DNA of 64,000 bases from Dermacentor variabilis (Eukaryota; Arthropoda; Arachnida; Ixodida; Ixodidae): contig NC_134577.1 in assembly GCF_050947875.1 (NCBI RefSeq), positions 70,312,639 through 70,376,638 on the forward strand, given 5' to 3'. Each line of letters begins with the position of its first letter. Positions within the stretch are counted from its first letter, which is position 1. Under the pieces are notes generated by a model. The model did not search any database. It was not told the origin of the DNA and worked only from the letters and a program-made list of their open reading frames with translations. A program made the translations under genes and the position numbers. Shown here in pieces: positions 9,121 to 21,619 of this stretch.

Positions 9121-12100
9121 AGAAAACAGTACTTGTGTTCCTCTATGCGGTCGCTCGCTTCATCGCTTGCTGAGTAGAGCCGTGACAGTATTGCCTTTAG
9201 CTATATCTATACAATGCAAATGGCGAAACAAACCTAAGACTCGGCTTTCGCTAACGATGTTTACACTCGAAATCGATTGCACTGCAAAAAAGAAAAAAGA
9301 AAAACACACACGAATAACAGGGGGAAAGAAGTTACTGAGATGTTTCCTTTCAAAGGGAATAGCTTTTTTATGTCTCTTTTCGCCCCATTTCCGTGGGCTT
9401 CGTTAGCGGTCTGACATCGACCGCAGATACAAAGTCGCGGATGCAAATGGCCCGCGTTATCGCACAGCCGAGTTGCGCGGTGGTTTCCTTTTTTGAAAAG
9501 TACGCACTGTAGCGCGAGAGCTTGGATGGGCCAAAAAAAAAAAAAAAAGAGTTTATATTCTGTTGCGGAGCACTCCGGAAGAACAGCGCTCCTCCTCTCC
9601 CTGTGCTCTCTCCCTTTGGCGACTGTCAGAGGAGGAGGATAGCAGTCACCGTCCGCGCCGGCGCTTGCGCTGCTGGTCTCTATAACCACCTATGAAGAAA
9701 AGTCGTACGTGTATAGCCACCTATACTATCACTACATATGCGCTGGTTGATGGCTCGGTTCTCGACGGAATTATGGGACTAAATCATAAATAATGCAATA
9801 TCCTCGCTGCAATAAACGTACTTCCGTCAGGCGCATAACTCCTTTCGTAAAGCGAGTAGCTTTCTAGATGCGTTCGGCTATTCATCTACAATGACAGTCA
9901 TCTTCAATGGTTTCTGAACAATCTATTCTACCACATCGGGTGCGCACCGTTCCTGAAAGTGAAATTGTCGCATGCATATTTCTTATTCAAAACCTGCAGC
10001 ACGCTATAGACCAGAGTCTTCAAGGAGTGGGATGGGGCACTCCCGTTCTCTGAAATAAAACTTATTGCTAGAGAATACCGGAACATTACTGAGGCACACA
10101 AGAAAGATATTAAAAAAGGTAAGGAACAAGAAATAGGATTTGGCTGCATTACAAATGGCGAGTAGTTTTCTGAAACTGAACAATTTTCAAAGAACAAATA
10201 AAAGTAAGGAAACAATGAACGCATGTATTGCAGAGGCAGTTAATGCACATGAAATTGTACAGCAAATGGGTGGAAATCTAAACGAAGATGTACCTCAATG
10301 TCCTATACAAAGAACAAATAAGGCAGTGCTGTTTTGGTGTTCGTCTACCGTGATTGCAGTCGGCACTATAGCAACGGCTTTAGAAAAAAAATTAAGACAC
10401 ATCAGGGTTTCCGGTTCCACTTGGAACTGCAATCTATTCTGGATTGTGCATTTCAAAAGTTCTTGCACGAGCAGCCTTCGCATTTCTCTAAACTTCTCTT
10501 TCCTCCAGCCTTTAAGTCAAGAAATCGCTCCGTGCGCAGGTAGTGGGATGATAGCTCTCTAGCCGTTTAAAGTACTTCCGGTTCTTTCGAGGAAATTGTT
10601 CGTCATACCTTGACCGTGGAAGCGGCACTCGCGGTTTTGCTCGAAGAGGCAACGCAGCGGAGCGTTTTTCATCTAAAGATTTAGTGGCGTCCTCGTTTTC
10701 CTGTGTTTCCGACGAACGCTCAGTTATCTTTCCATCCTTTCCCGCGCGCCTTTTATTTTTTTCTTAGGCGTGAGACGGGGGTTTCGAGCAAGAACCGCAC
10801 GAAGGCCCATAGCTCACTGGCCGTGAAGCCGTCGTGATGAAAAAATATGAGCGGCTCTAACTTTTCATATTTCAGCGGTGCGTGTTTGATGCTATACTTC
10901 AGTCTACCTTCCTCACTGAATGTGGTGAGCAAACGTCAATATTCAGGTTACCGAAGTGAGAGGAAACTTAGTATTGTATTGTACTGAATGTACTTAAAGT
11001 AAGCGATTCCATTCTAAAAGCGTTGCTGTAACTTACTTCAAAAGAAAAGAAACACCGGAGAAGTGTTCACTGCCCTAGTGGAAGCCATATGGCATTGCCA
11101 TTCTTTTGTTTCTCTCTATATATATTTATGTAGGCAGAAGGCGTTTTTGAGGTGGAACTCATCGCTCACTTTCTTCCCAAGTCAGGAAAAATAGCTCTGA
11201 ACGTCCCCTTAAGCCCGCCAATATTATGGTCTTTTAGAGCATAGGCCACGAGGATTTTTGCTGCCGGAAGCAAAAAATGTTGAATGTAAACTCTTTGCGC
11301 TAAGAAATGAAAGCGAGTGCTTGATAACGTTTTATTAAGCGCGGAATAAGACATTACATTTACTTCAGGAGTGGAGCTCTTCGGCGTAGGTTCTTTTCAC
11401 TTCCGGTGATTCCGAAAGCTAACGAGGAATAACGACCGGAAGTGCAAACGTTGCTTTCTACTTGGATGCCGCACAGTAAATTTCGCTACCAGCTCCTTAG
11501 CAGCAAACTTCAGCTTTGTGCTATGACATTCCTTGAGTTCTCATTTCTTACGTTTTGTGCTGAAGAAGCATCGGCATCAGATGTTCGCTGAGCAAGATAA
11601 AATTCCTGCCTGTCGTATATTCGCCACGAAAAAAAAATAACGATGAAATAAAACCAGTTTAGTCACGTAACGCTAGAAGAGCTGTCGTCGATTATACTGG
11701 CGTCTAATTTGTATGCACCTTGCGTTTATTTCATTTTATTTGTAAAACTAGCAGGCTACAACTTCGCATATTTGCTCTTCGAGCGTGAAATGGGCTCATG
11801 TTCATAAGATCGGCTCTAGTATAATATCAGGTCGCATGTTCGTCCCTGGCCATGCTGAAAGTGTTCAAGCTGTCTCATAGTGACGAATAGATGAAGGTTA
11901 GTGCGCTGACACGAGGCGATAGATGTAATAATCTTCTTCACATTTCACTAGTATAGCAGTCGAATGCTGGAACCAGCGGTCAAAGATTGCTCGCGCTCCA
12001 ATCTGTAGTGCTCGTCGACACTACACTTCGTTAGATTTGTGAAGAGACGAGGCCTCGCCCAGCGTATTCCAGAGAGCGGGACATCCATTACGGGAAAAGG

Positions 12101-12889
12101 GTGCAGTGCTTCGAATCGAGCTCAGTTTATCCAACAGAGAGCTGCCGCGTCCTCTGTACAAGAAAAGGTCGTCGGGCGGGCTCGCATGGTCACGTCCCCC
12201 TTTCCATGCCCAGGTGAAGTTCTCGCAAAAAAAAAAAAAAAGAAACTGTCAAATCCCGTGGGAGCTATTTCCACCAGAAGGCACGTACGGCGCCGCGGTT
12301 TGTAACGTGCGCAGAGTTACGAGGTCGAAAGGTCCTAAATATAGCCCCGGAGTTTACCGCACTTTTCACACACCGTGGTGGTCAACCGCGACTGCAAAGA
12401 CAAAAAGAAAGCACCGTCAAAGCAGCTAAGAAGCGGTTGAACGGTCAGTCCACGTACCAGACATTCGTACTATTCGAATGACAAGAATAGTAACGTCGTC
12501 TATGTCCCAAGGATCGGAGCCGAAGGCACGGGCTGTTCGCGTATTGTCACATGACGTCGCTCTGTTTTCTCAGGAAAACTGTTGAAAAGGCTTGCACAAC
12601 CGCGTTTTTGTGAGGCGACGGTGAAAGTTGACGGTACCATGCTCGGCAACAAAAATTTCGGCTATCAACACAGTCTGCGTGCAGTTGCAAATTTCTACGT
12701 TGAAATGTAATTACCAATAATCATAAACTAAAGCTCACCTTGCGCATACCTCAGTCGAATGGATAGTGACCTCGCTGCCGGATTTTCAGCCCCTAACTTT
12801 GTCTTTTTTTCCCGTCGCGTTCCACAGTCATCACGTTGAAAGGCAGCAACGAGTTTGCACGGCTGCAGGGATAAAAACACAAGAGCCAG
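9121..12889. other. Unassigned 3.8-kb stretch
   Basis: No convincing gene or named repeat. Poly(A) runs lie at about 9533-9548 and 12227-12241. A 12-base word aaagaacaaata occurs twice about 120 bases apart (near 10189 and 10309). Open frames of 60-140 codons carry no recognisable motif. Confidence 0.4.
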
Positions 12890-12895
12890 GTCACG

Positions 12896-13275
12896 GAGCA
12901 AGAATGGCGAGGTCCTGGAACGCGAGGGGTTCGACTCCCCCTGAAGATCGTGGGTACGAGTGCCTTAATTAACTGTACCCTGATTAACTGTGCCTTACTT
13001 AACTTTGCATTAATGAACCCCACAGGTCGTGGGTCCGATTCCACCAAAGGTCCGGGGGTTCGATTCGCGACCTTCACAATGTCAATTGGAATCCAACTGG
13101 GTATATGGCTGGTTCGCTAATATCTCCAACTGGGTTCGACTCCCACCAAAGGTCGTGGGTTCGACAGGGAATGTTCGCGACGACAATTGGAATCCAACTT
13201 GGAGATATGGCCGGGTAGTCCGTATTTCCAAGAGGGTTCGACTCCGTCGAAAGGGTTGAGGGTTCTAGTCCCTAT
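12896..13275 (+). repeat. Degenerate tandem array of B-box-like motifs
   Basis: Seven GGTTCGA-type words recur within 380 bases, near 12928, 13027, 13057, 13133, 13157, 13234 and 13259. They are often preceded by aggtcgtgg or followed by ctcccaccaaagg. A longer unit, gacaattggaatccaactgg/ttgg, recurs near 13080 and 13180. The words resemble the T-arm (pol III B box) of tRNA genes, but no full cloverleaf can be drawn. Confidence 0.6.
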
Positions 13276-16200
13276 GAACATTGATGCCACAACGCCGGGC
13301 ATGGGATTTTTTGTCCCACGAACCGTCTATAGGGCTCTCGTCTTAATAGCATGAAACTATGTTAAAGCGTGCAGCAAAATAAGAAACGGCTGGATTTCCA
13401 GCTACCAGCTTGTCGCGTCGAGCTTAATTTGCGGGCTGCATATTCATCGCGATTTGAAATTACTTGCTTCTTTTATATACTATTCGATGCTATGAATGTG
13501 ACCTATACCTCATACAGGCAGTGACCTACTTTAAGAGCAGACGCACGAAAACGCGTTATTGGATTGTTCAGGCACTGAAAATTAAACCGAGTTCAATATC
13601 GCTGGAAGCGCCGTGCTTGCGCATTTGCCCCATCGTCTGCACCACGTGTCATTGCTGTAAGCACTGACATTGGCCGCGCTGCTCGCCAGCACACTGTTAG
13701 CGCCTTACGATGGCCGTCTGGTGCTCGTAGTGGCGCCTATTTACTTGTGTCTTCCAGCACACACTCTACGGTGGCGAGCTCATATATTGTCAATCGCTCG
13801 ATACATATGTCGCTTGTAGTAATACGTTTATTTCTACGCGCACAAATGTGTGTCGCTATCGTATACCTGTGGCTCGAGGGAGCACACTTCTATGTTTGTG
13901 CCATCGTATTGCAGAGGTGTCATAATTTTCTCGCCAGAACGCACGGCAAGTATGATCCGCGCCGGCCCGAAGCTGGTTGAACTGCCCTGTTGATGTTTTG
14001 AGAATTCTTTATCAAACAGAGCGAATCACGGGACACATATGTACACAAAGGTAGGCCTGCGGGGAAATTGTTGGCACACACGTAACGGAGACGAAGGGAT
14101 CTTCGATGTCTCATCGCTGACCAACTGCACGCTACAGATTTCCAGGCTTGTCGTCAGCTTCCATTAAGTTCTGCTGGGCCTGTAATCCAATTAAGCAAAT
14201 TGTAAGCATGTTCTGGAGGCACGCGCATATCTACGCTGCGAGGTAAAGAAACACTTCACGAGGAGCACGCTGCTTATCCACTGCTCGCGCTGGTGAAGGC
14301 GGAACAGTAGAGTCGAGAACTTAAACAAAAATTGTTACTGCTCAACATGTTGTTGGAGTGGTAGATGATGGCATTGTTCTTCCTAGTAACGCGATGCGCA
14401 GTTTTTTGCAACAATGACGTCGTAAGCTAACATGCAGGAACACTTCCAACTGCCTCTGCATTGAAAAAAAGTATAGATGGGATGCACATACACCAAAGTT
14501 TGTCTGACAATCGGCCATCTTTCAGTGGGATGCCAGTTTTGTAAAACAAAGCGGAATTTTCAAGCGCTGATGATCGAAACTGTTTGCCGACTTGGAAGTC
14601 GTACATCGCGCTGGATATGCTTAATTGACTCTTTCCGCAAAAGGGTGTAGACGTTCTTGTTATGAATAAGCAGTGTCATTTCGCATCGATGAAAACACGA
14701 TCAGTGGTCGTTTCAGTTTTGTGACCGTCAACTCGCACAAAATACTTGTCTGTATTCAAAGAAGTGCACTCCGCCCGCTTAGCCGTGGACCACTCACGGA
14801 ATTTCAGGGATGTTGAAGAGAATGTTTTTTTTAAAGTTTCATTGAAAAGCACCCAGTTTTCCACAATCGCACAAAAAGAAGGTGGGCTCTATTAGTCAGA
14901 GCAAACTTTTGTGGTTTTTAAGCGAAGTCCTGCACTTGCGAGCATACATGCATACACCAAGTATTTGCCAAGCCGCTTAATTTTTTTCGTTCTACACACA
15001 GCACTTGCAAGAGACATTCGGACAGATTTTTTGGCAGCACATCTTCAACGGCAGCGGTGCCTATGATAATAAGAAAATTAAAGTTCATTAGTATGCCTTT
15101 CTTCCTCAGCAATTAAATATGGATAGAATACAAGGATTTGCTCTAATGCCACATAAATGAACTCCTTCCAGAAAAAGACGTTTGGAACGAGCGGAAAAAA
15201 TTTACTGCTTTTCCATATATTTGTCCATAACAAAGATATCAGTAACCTCAACATATTTCAGATGCAACGCTGAAACTCGGTTTGTTGTTAAGAAAGAAGT
15301 CTATTCTTCTAGAACACAGTACAGAATAAGTTGCCTACATGGAGGTCTAGTATTTCTTTTACCTTGGATACATGTGGTAGCAGCACCCATAGAGGTATTT
15401 GAGTCCCGCAAGCCACACCCAAAAGCGGTAAAAAAATAGATATCGTATCCACTGGGGCTAAGAACGGCAGAAAGTTCCGTTCGCTGGCAACGATGCCGAT
15501 GGCAGCCTCAGTAATGGCATCACGGTACCCAAAGTTGTGATTACCGGTGGTCCTTTCGCCCGTCTGCGAAGCCCTAGAGGCTGTTCTGCAATTTGATCTA
15601 CGTATCGAGCGAAGAAAAAGAAATATAGGAAGAATTCACGCAAGGAAATCAAGAGTGGTTTCACTTTCTATTTCCTTTTTCATTTCTTTTTCTGCGAGCC
15701 CCTAATCACGGTATGTGTGCGAGGCGTAGCCTGGGGGCAACGGCCGGGAATGGACTGCGCCTCTTTTCGAGATCTACTGCAAAGCAAACGCCAGTGATAA
15801 CGCAAAGTTAAAGCTGCGTTAGCGTTTTCGCAATGCCAAATTGATTTTTACGTGCACTTGTTTATAGGGGGGCGGCCGGCGGCAGATCTGCTCGGTGGGG
15901 ATGATGCCTGATGGCCTGAAGTTAAACAGGCTGCGAAATTGACCAGAGGCACGTTGGCCAGCAATTGAAAGAAAAGGAAAATACGAAAAATGTGTGAGGT
16001 AGACGAACAATACAAGTAGAAAAAAGCTAAAGTTTAAAAGAAAGATGGCAACCAATGATCTCTTCGTATGACCTGAGCCTATCTCTCTGTTGTTCGCCTC
16101 GCTACGTGACGTATGTGCCAAATTTGAGGCAGTACCGCAATCCTCTCTTACTGTAATCTAATTTCCTGCCGCCCAGCCCGCGATACATCAGTTTTTCTTT

Positions 16201-17400
16201 CAGAACGCATGTAATCAATTGTTGAACTATTATTTTCATATTTATGTTTTTCTTTCCTAAGTATGCGGAATCTTTACATGCGCAGTCGGTTTAACTTATA
16301 CTTCTGCCGAGACATGGTTTCTTTTGTGCGTGTGCGTGTATGTGCATTATCAACTCCGATGATTGCCTTGGTTCGCATCTCCTTTCTTTTTTGTTAGTTC
16401 GGCGCTTTCGATTAGTTGGCAGATATTTGACACGCCTCCCACTTTACATGGTTGCTTGCCTATATCGCAACTCAGAATATCGGGCGGGAGCACTCTGAGT
16501 TAAGCTCTTCGGACTTAATTGAAGTACAGTAAACACAAAATTATAGTAATATCGAGAACGGCGTGAGCTGGTTTCAATGCATAACTGTAATTACATGGGG
16601 TTAAAAAAACTGAAAAAAAAAATGGGAAAGACCAGACTTGCAAGTGTGCATTACCAACTGTAACTTTACTGTTACAGTTGTTACGCACAAAATCTTATTT
16701 ACGAGCCTAGGTCACATTATTTTGCAGCGGGTCAACATAGCCATGGAGACGACCAGAATAAGAAGGCAAAATAGCCTGTATAACGAACCATTATGGACAG
16801 GTGTTCACAGTCCCAAGATTCTAAAAGAAAATCAAATTCACTCTTGTAGTGTCGTACAAAAGGAGCGCTGCTGCAAAAGACGGGCAAGCGCTGTATATGA
16901 AATGCCTTAGCAATATTCGCTTGGGAACTTATCCGTGCAATAATTTACCGCGGTGATATACTTAAGCTCAGGAAAACAGGTGAACCTGCACCTTGTATTC
17001 GGCGTCAATTAAGGTTATGTAATAAATGCGCTAAATAAATAGGGCGTAAAAAGCATACTCTGAACGGCACCGCCTTTCGTCCAAACTAATCTTTCCACTT
17101 ATACTATAGTCATGTCATCTTGAAGTGCCGTTGTATTGTGGTAAAGTTGACTTTGAACAGCTGCGGCAGGCCTTGAATGAGCGTGCAAGACAGCACAGAT
17201 GCAGCGTGAAAAATGCTTACGGCAGCCACTTGTCGTTCCATCATAAAACCTGCTCGCACCAGCGAATTAATGAAAAAGAAAAGCAGTTTTAAACAACAAC
17301 AAAACATAAATAAGGCGTTAAAAATCAAAGCAATCTATTTTATCGGGCGATAGATGTGTAAATTGGCCAATAATGGCCCTTTTAGATGAGAAATGCGGTT
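13276..17400. other. Unassigned 4.1-kb stretch
   Basis: No gene, RNA or repeat I can support on either strand. Base composition is typical of the window. Confidence 0.4.
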
Positions 17401-17407
17401 CTCTATT

Positions 17408-17460
17408 GTGCCATAATATGGCACTCCATATCATGGCACTATTGTGCCATGATATGGCAC
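17408..17460. repeat. Short palindrome cluster GTGCCATRATATGGCAC
   Basis: Two 17-base palindromes, gtgccataatatggcac (17408-17424) and gtgccatgatatggcac (17444-17460), flank a half site catatcatggcac. It could be a minisatellite start or a protein site. Confidence 0.6.
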
Positions 17461-18334
17461 ACTAAACTTCGTATGTGAGGATAATAGTGAGCGCTTGTGG
17501 TATCGTACATGTGTTATTTTTGTCAGAAATTAGTTTGCGATGTGATTGCGCTTTGGCGTGTTCGTCTCCAGAAGGCGTTGCTGATAACAGATGTTTAGTT
17601 TTACTCCTTGTATTTTTGTTTTCCAGGTCTTCCTTACGTAATTATTTCGTTTTATCTCTCTTTCATTCTTAATATTTAATTATGTTTTTTATTTCGGGAG
17701 GATTCACCGCCAGGCCATGTGGGGAATACGAGAAGGTCTAATAAAATCTTGTACCTCTTCATGGTGCCGGAACTGCAGCAATGTCTTTGCAGACTTATCG
17801 TATGTCACCAAACAGGTGAACGTATTAGGCTTATCTGGCTTCAGCGCATCCATTATTATTATCGTAATCGTAAGTCTCATGATAATGAGGACATAGCCAA
17901 AGTGGGTGTACGGTATTTGAGGTGGTCACAGGGGCCGAGGATGCTGGAACTCGCTCCTTGATTGGCAGGCATTTGCTGATCGCTAAGGTAAGATAATGGA
18001 TGGTATTAGGACTACCACAGCGCTTGTGAATATTTACTCCTGAGGCTCCGCTGATAATCACATCTTCACGAGCCCTTCCATTTATCGGCAGTCTTTCCTA
18101 ATACAATTACACTGCGAAATGCTTTACTCACATGCAAATCCCGCAAAAGTTTCCATTAGACGTTCACAAAGGTTCTGTGCTCGCTCTTCTCTAACATCAA
18201 TCGGTTGTCTACAGAGAGTTAAATCACGGTCGCCCTCTTCTAATGCGATTAATATATTTAGGATACTTCATGCACTTGCCGGCGTCGCTCTGATTATATC
18301 TCTAAGCGCTTTCCCATAACTTGGTTCCTTGGAT
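17461..18334. other. Unassigned stretch
   Basis: No feature seen. Confidence 0.35.
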
Positions 18335-18720
18335 AGTTCGGGGTCTAATGGTTAGAGCACCGACTGCTGTGCTTAGAGAACGGTGTTCGAAACCAACAGT
18401 TGGGTCAACTTGGGGTCACACAACGTGTGACGCTGGGTGAGTGCAGCCCTCCAATGAACCTCTTTCACGGCCAATCGGGTCAATGAGTATGTATCATAGG
18501 GTATGTGCCACTCTTCGTGGAGTTTCTTTGACGTCAAAGTTGGTGCTTTGGTATGTGTGGTATGTGTCATCTGGCACGTGCCGCTATTATGAACTTGGTT
18601 CACGCCAGCTTGGACCACTGGGCATGTGCCAGTGAGTGTGGGCGCGGTCTTCAGTGAAAAGGAAACAAAAACATAAAATGTCGCCGGTGATACGCGGAAT
18701 CGAACAAGCCTCATGTATGC
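18335..18720 (+). repeat. SINE-like repeat with tRNA-like head and internal motif repeats
   Basis: The head has TCTAATGGTTAGAGCACCGA (A-box region) and GGTGTTCGAAACC (B box), about 18347-18398. The body then contains three related words: gggtatgtgccactctt (about 18499), tggcacgtgccgctatt (about 18571) and gggcatgtgccagtgag (about 18619). Overall about 390 bases. Tick SINE identity is an inference. Confidence 0.5.
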
Positions 18721-19967
18721 TTAGACAGTATTCGACCTCCCTGCCTTTCCTGTCCTTGCTCTCTCTCTCTCTTATCATAGTTTAAGACACTGCGTGAACT
18801 TCGCAACTGCACCGCTGGATGACTCAGCATGTGCAGAGGGATGCGCGACAGAGGAGCCAGGTTGCAGTAGGCGCCTCGTACTCAATACGCTGCGGTGGTG
18901 CCACGGAGGTATGTCGCTAAATTCTATGGATGCTAATTGCACCGACGTCAATATTCATCGTGAGGTCGGTTCTGCAGGAATTTTCGTCCACTAATTTCTA
19001 TGGACCGGGCTTTCACCGACAAAGATTTTCAAGTTTACTTAAGCCTATAGACTAATAGAGACGCACTTGCTAACGAGTTTTGATCGTATAACTTTTGTAA
19101 AATTTGCATATGCAAAAGGACAACTGTTTAGAAAAAAAAACGAGGTGTACAAAATCTTTATGAGCATTCTATATCCTGTATACATGCTCTAAAAAAGGTG
19201 GGCTCAATCCTTATCGAGTATATTTCAACAATAAAAGAAAAGCACAGTGTTAGCTGTCATATTTGCGCTTATATTGTTTCTGATGCTTGATTTCTACTGA
19301 AATATGGCTGTTTAATCTGTTAGCATATTTATTATTTGGGTCTTCTGGTGTTCGCAAACTATGGAATTCTCTGCACCTTTTGTGATATGAGCCTTTTAGA
19401 TTAATCATAGTTTACCTCCTCGACTAATAGTTTTGAACGAATATCAGTGGCCTCCCTGATCTAGTCTCTGTAGGTAAAGGCCACGGGATCGCCAAAAAAT
19501 TGGAATTGAGCCCTGAAATTGGATCCGCAAACATTCCACGCCCAAAGTTATAGTTTATCCAATCGATTTACCTCCAAGACGATGCCCACTTACCGTATTA
19601 AGTTTTGAGCGAATACAAGTGGCGCCACAGACAGCCCGTCTGAAGAGCACGGCGTCGGAAAATAAGAATGGAATTGTGCCGAAAGATTGGTTTCCGCAGA
19701 ACATTACACACGCACAGTAGTTTAACCACTTTCCGCTTTATTTCTTACCCGTGCGATTGCAGTTTCACCACACGTGGTTTGCAAACCTTCATACGTACAC
19801 CCGTGAGCAAAAGTATGCGGACCACGGAAGCGCGTGCATATTTACATCGGCGCGTCCCTTTCCGGGGCGGTGCCTCCTGTCAAAAGTGCCGCTGAAGCGC
19901 CGAGGCGCATGGGCAGAGTATGATACGTGATGACCCGCCATGTTGCCTTCCTTGGCTATGTAGGCTA
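18721..19967. other. Unassigned stretch
   Basis: A short (CT)n at about 18762-18772; otherwise nothing recognised. Confidence 0.35.
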
Positions 19968-20208
19968 CCCGCCGTGGTTTGCTAAGTGGCCATGGTGTTG
20001 GGCTGCCAAGCACGAGGTCGCGGTATTGAATCGCAGTCACGGTGGCCGCACTTATATGGGGCGAAAAGCGAAAAACAGCCGCGCACTTAGGTTTGGGTGA
20101 ACGTTGAAGAACTCCACGTGGCCAAAAGTAATCCGGAGTCCCTCACTATGGCGTGGCTCATAATCATACCACAGTTTTGGCACGCAAAGCCCCACAAATT
20201 AATTTAAA
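19968..20208 (+). repeat. Ruka-like SINE
   Basis: tRNA-like head cccgccgtggtttgctaagt with a B-box-like GGTATTGAATCG. Then ggccgcacttatatggggcg, an expected 'gtgaacgttgaagaactcc' region, and the end block cataccacagttttggcacg. The same order is seen in the copy at 44990-45240. Confidence 0.75.
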
Positions 20209-21556
20209 CTATGTAGGCTGCTTGTCGACTAACCGTTCGGCGTGCGGTGATCTGTGCCGCCTCTACTGCTCCCAAATATCTGCTGCACTGTTTCGCTCAG
20301 CGGCTGCGGGAAACCTGGCTCGCGCGTCCTTCGTGCATCCGATTTTTTTCGGTTAACTCGCTGTCCCCGTCTTTCTCCTGCGTATTTTGGTGCCACGGAC
20401 ATACGATAATGCTTGCTTTCTCCTGCGACGCTGGGGTTATAGGAAAGGCTTCCCAATGTTGGCTGCCCATCGGCTGCAGCTACTGTGCTATATTAAAGTG
20501 TCCGTCCACTGTTGCCATCCTTTTGCGCGACAAAAACCACCGATTTGGACACCATGCTTCAGTTCGTGGGAACAAAAACATTTGAAAGTACTTCCGATAA
20601 CATAAGGTTCCAGCACCACACTAAGCAGCAAAGCATTTCTTCGCGAGTCATCAACAGGTGCGAGAAAAGCCAGTATACAGGCTGCTTACCAACCGAAGCA
20701 CCGCGATGCGCGATGGAACAACGATCCAGCTGTAACGTAGTCACTCAATCAAATAGCGACACTGATGGCCCGGAGCAGAGTACGTATCACAGACGGCTAC
20801 TAGTTGGATATTAAGTCGGTGAACAGCGCAGCTCGTTAAGACAACTTGACCTACCGGTATATACGATGGGACCCGCATGTGTACTGTCGCTCGAGCGCTA
20901 GTGTCGACAGCATGTGCTACGCCAGAAAGCAAGGCGTCGATGCAATTTGGCCCCGTGTTTCCGCGGTTCGTTCACTTTTGCCAGCAGAGACACACAGAGA
21001 CACACAAAAAATCTAGAATAGAGCTTCTATTCTCTTTGGTTAAGAAAGCCGTGATTTACAGACCACTTCCAGGTACCTTCAGCTTCACTATTTATATAAG
21101 ATTTTCTTGTTTTTGATAGAGAAATGTTTCGTAGAAGTTTCTCCATCGAAAAACGGGAGATGTAAACTTCACGTGAAGGTTACACGTGTAGAATTGCAGC
21201 GTGATTCCACATTGCAACGTGTCATTCCGGGAATGCAGTACATTGGTCGAACAGGCGTACTTAAACCGTAGTGCTTGGTTTCAGCCTGCATGCCAAGGGT
21301 ATACGAAAAAAAATCAATTTTCGAGGTTTATGTCGTTTCTGGACTTTTCGTCCCGAATTTACTATGCTGATGTCAAAATATAATGAAGAACGACTGACGG
21401 ATGGCAGTTGCTGGACAAATTTGTGGTCCTTAATGACTCGTGTGTTCCTATTATGCACTCATAAAATTTATGAAAATATGTTTTACTACCATAAATAAAG
21501 CAGTGTTCCTTTAAGGCGGGTGGAAATACTTTCCATAAGTTTCGAACAAAAGCACG

Positions 21557-21558
<2 letters not shown>
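20209..21558. other. Unassigned stretch
   Basis: No feature seen on either strand. Confidence 0.35.

Positions 21559-21618
<60 letters not shown>
21559..21618. repeat. (TA)n microsatellite, 60 bases
   Basis: Uninterrupted TA dinucleotides. Confidence 0.95.
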
Positions 21619-21619
<1 letters not shown>

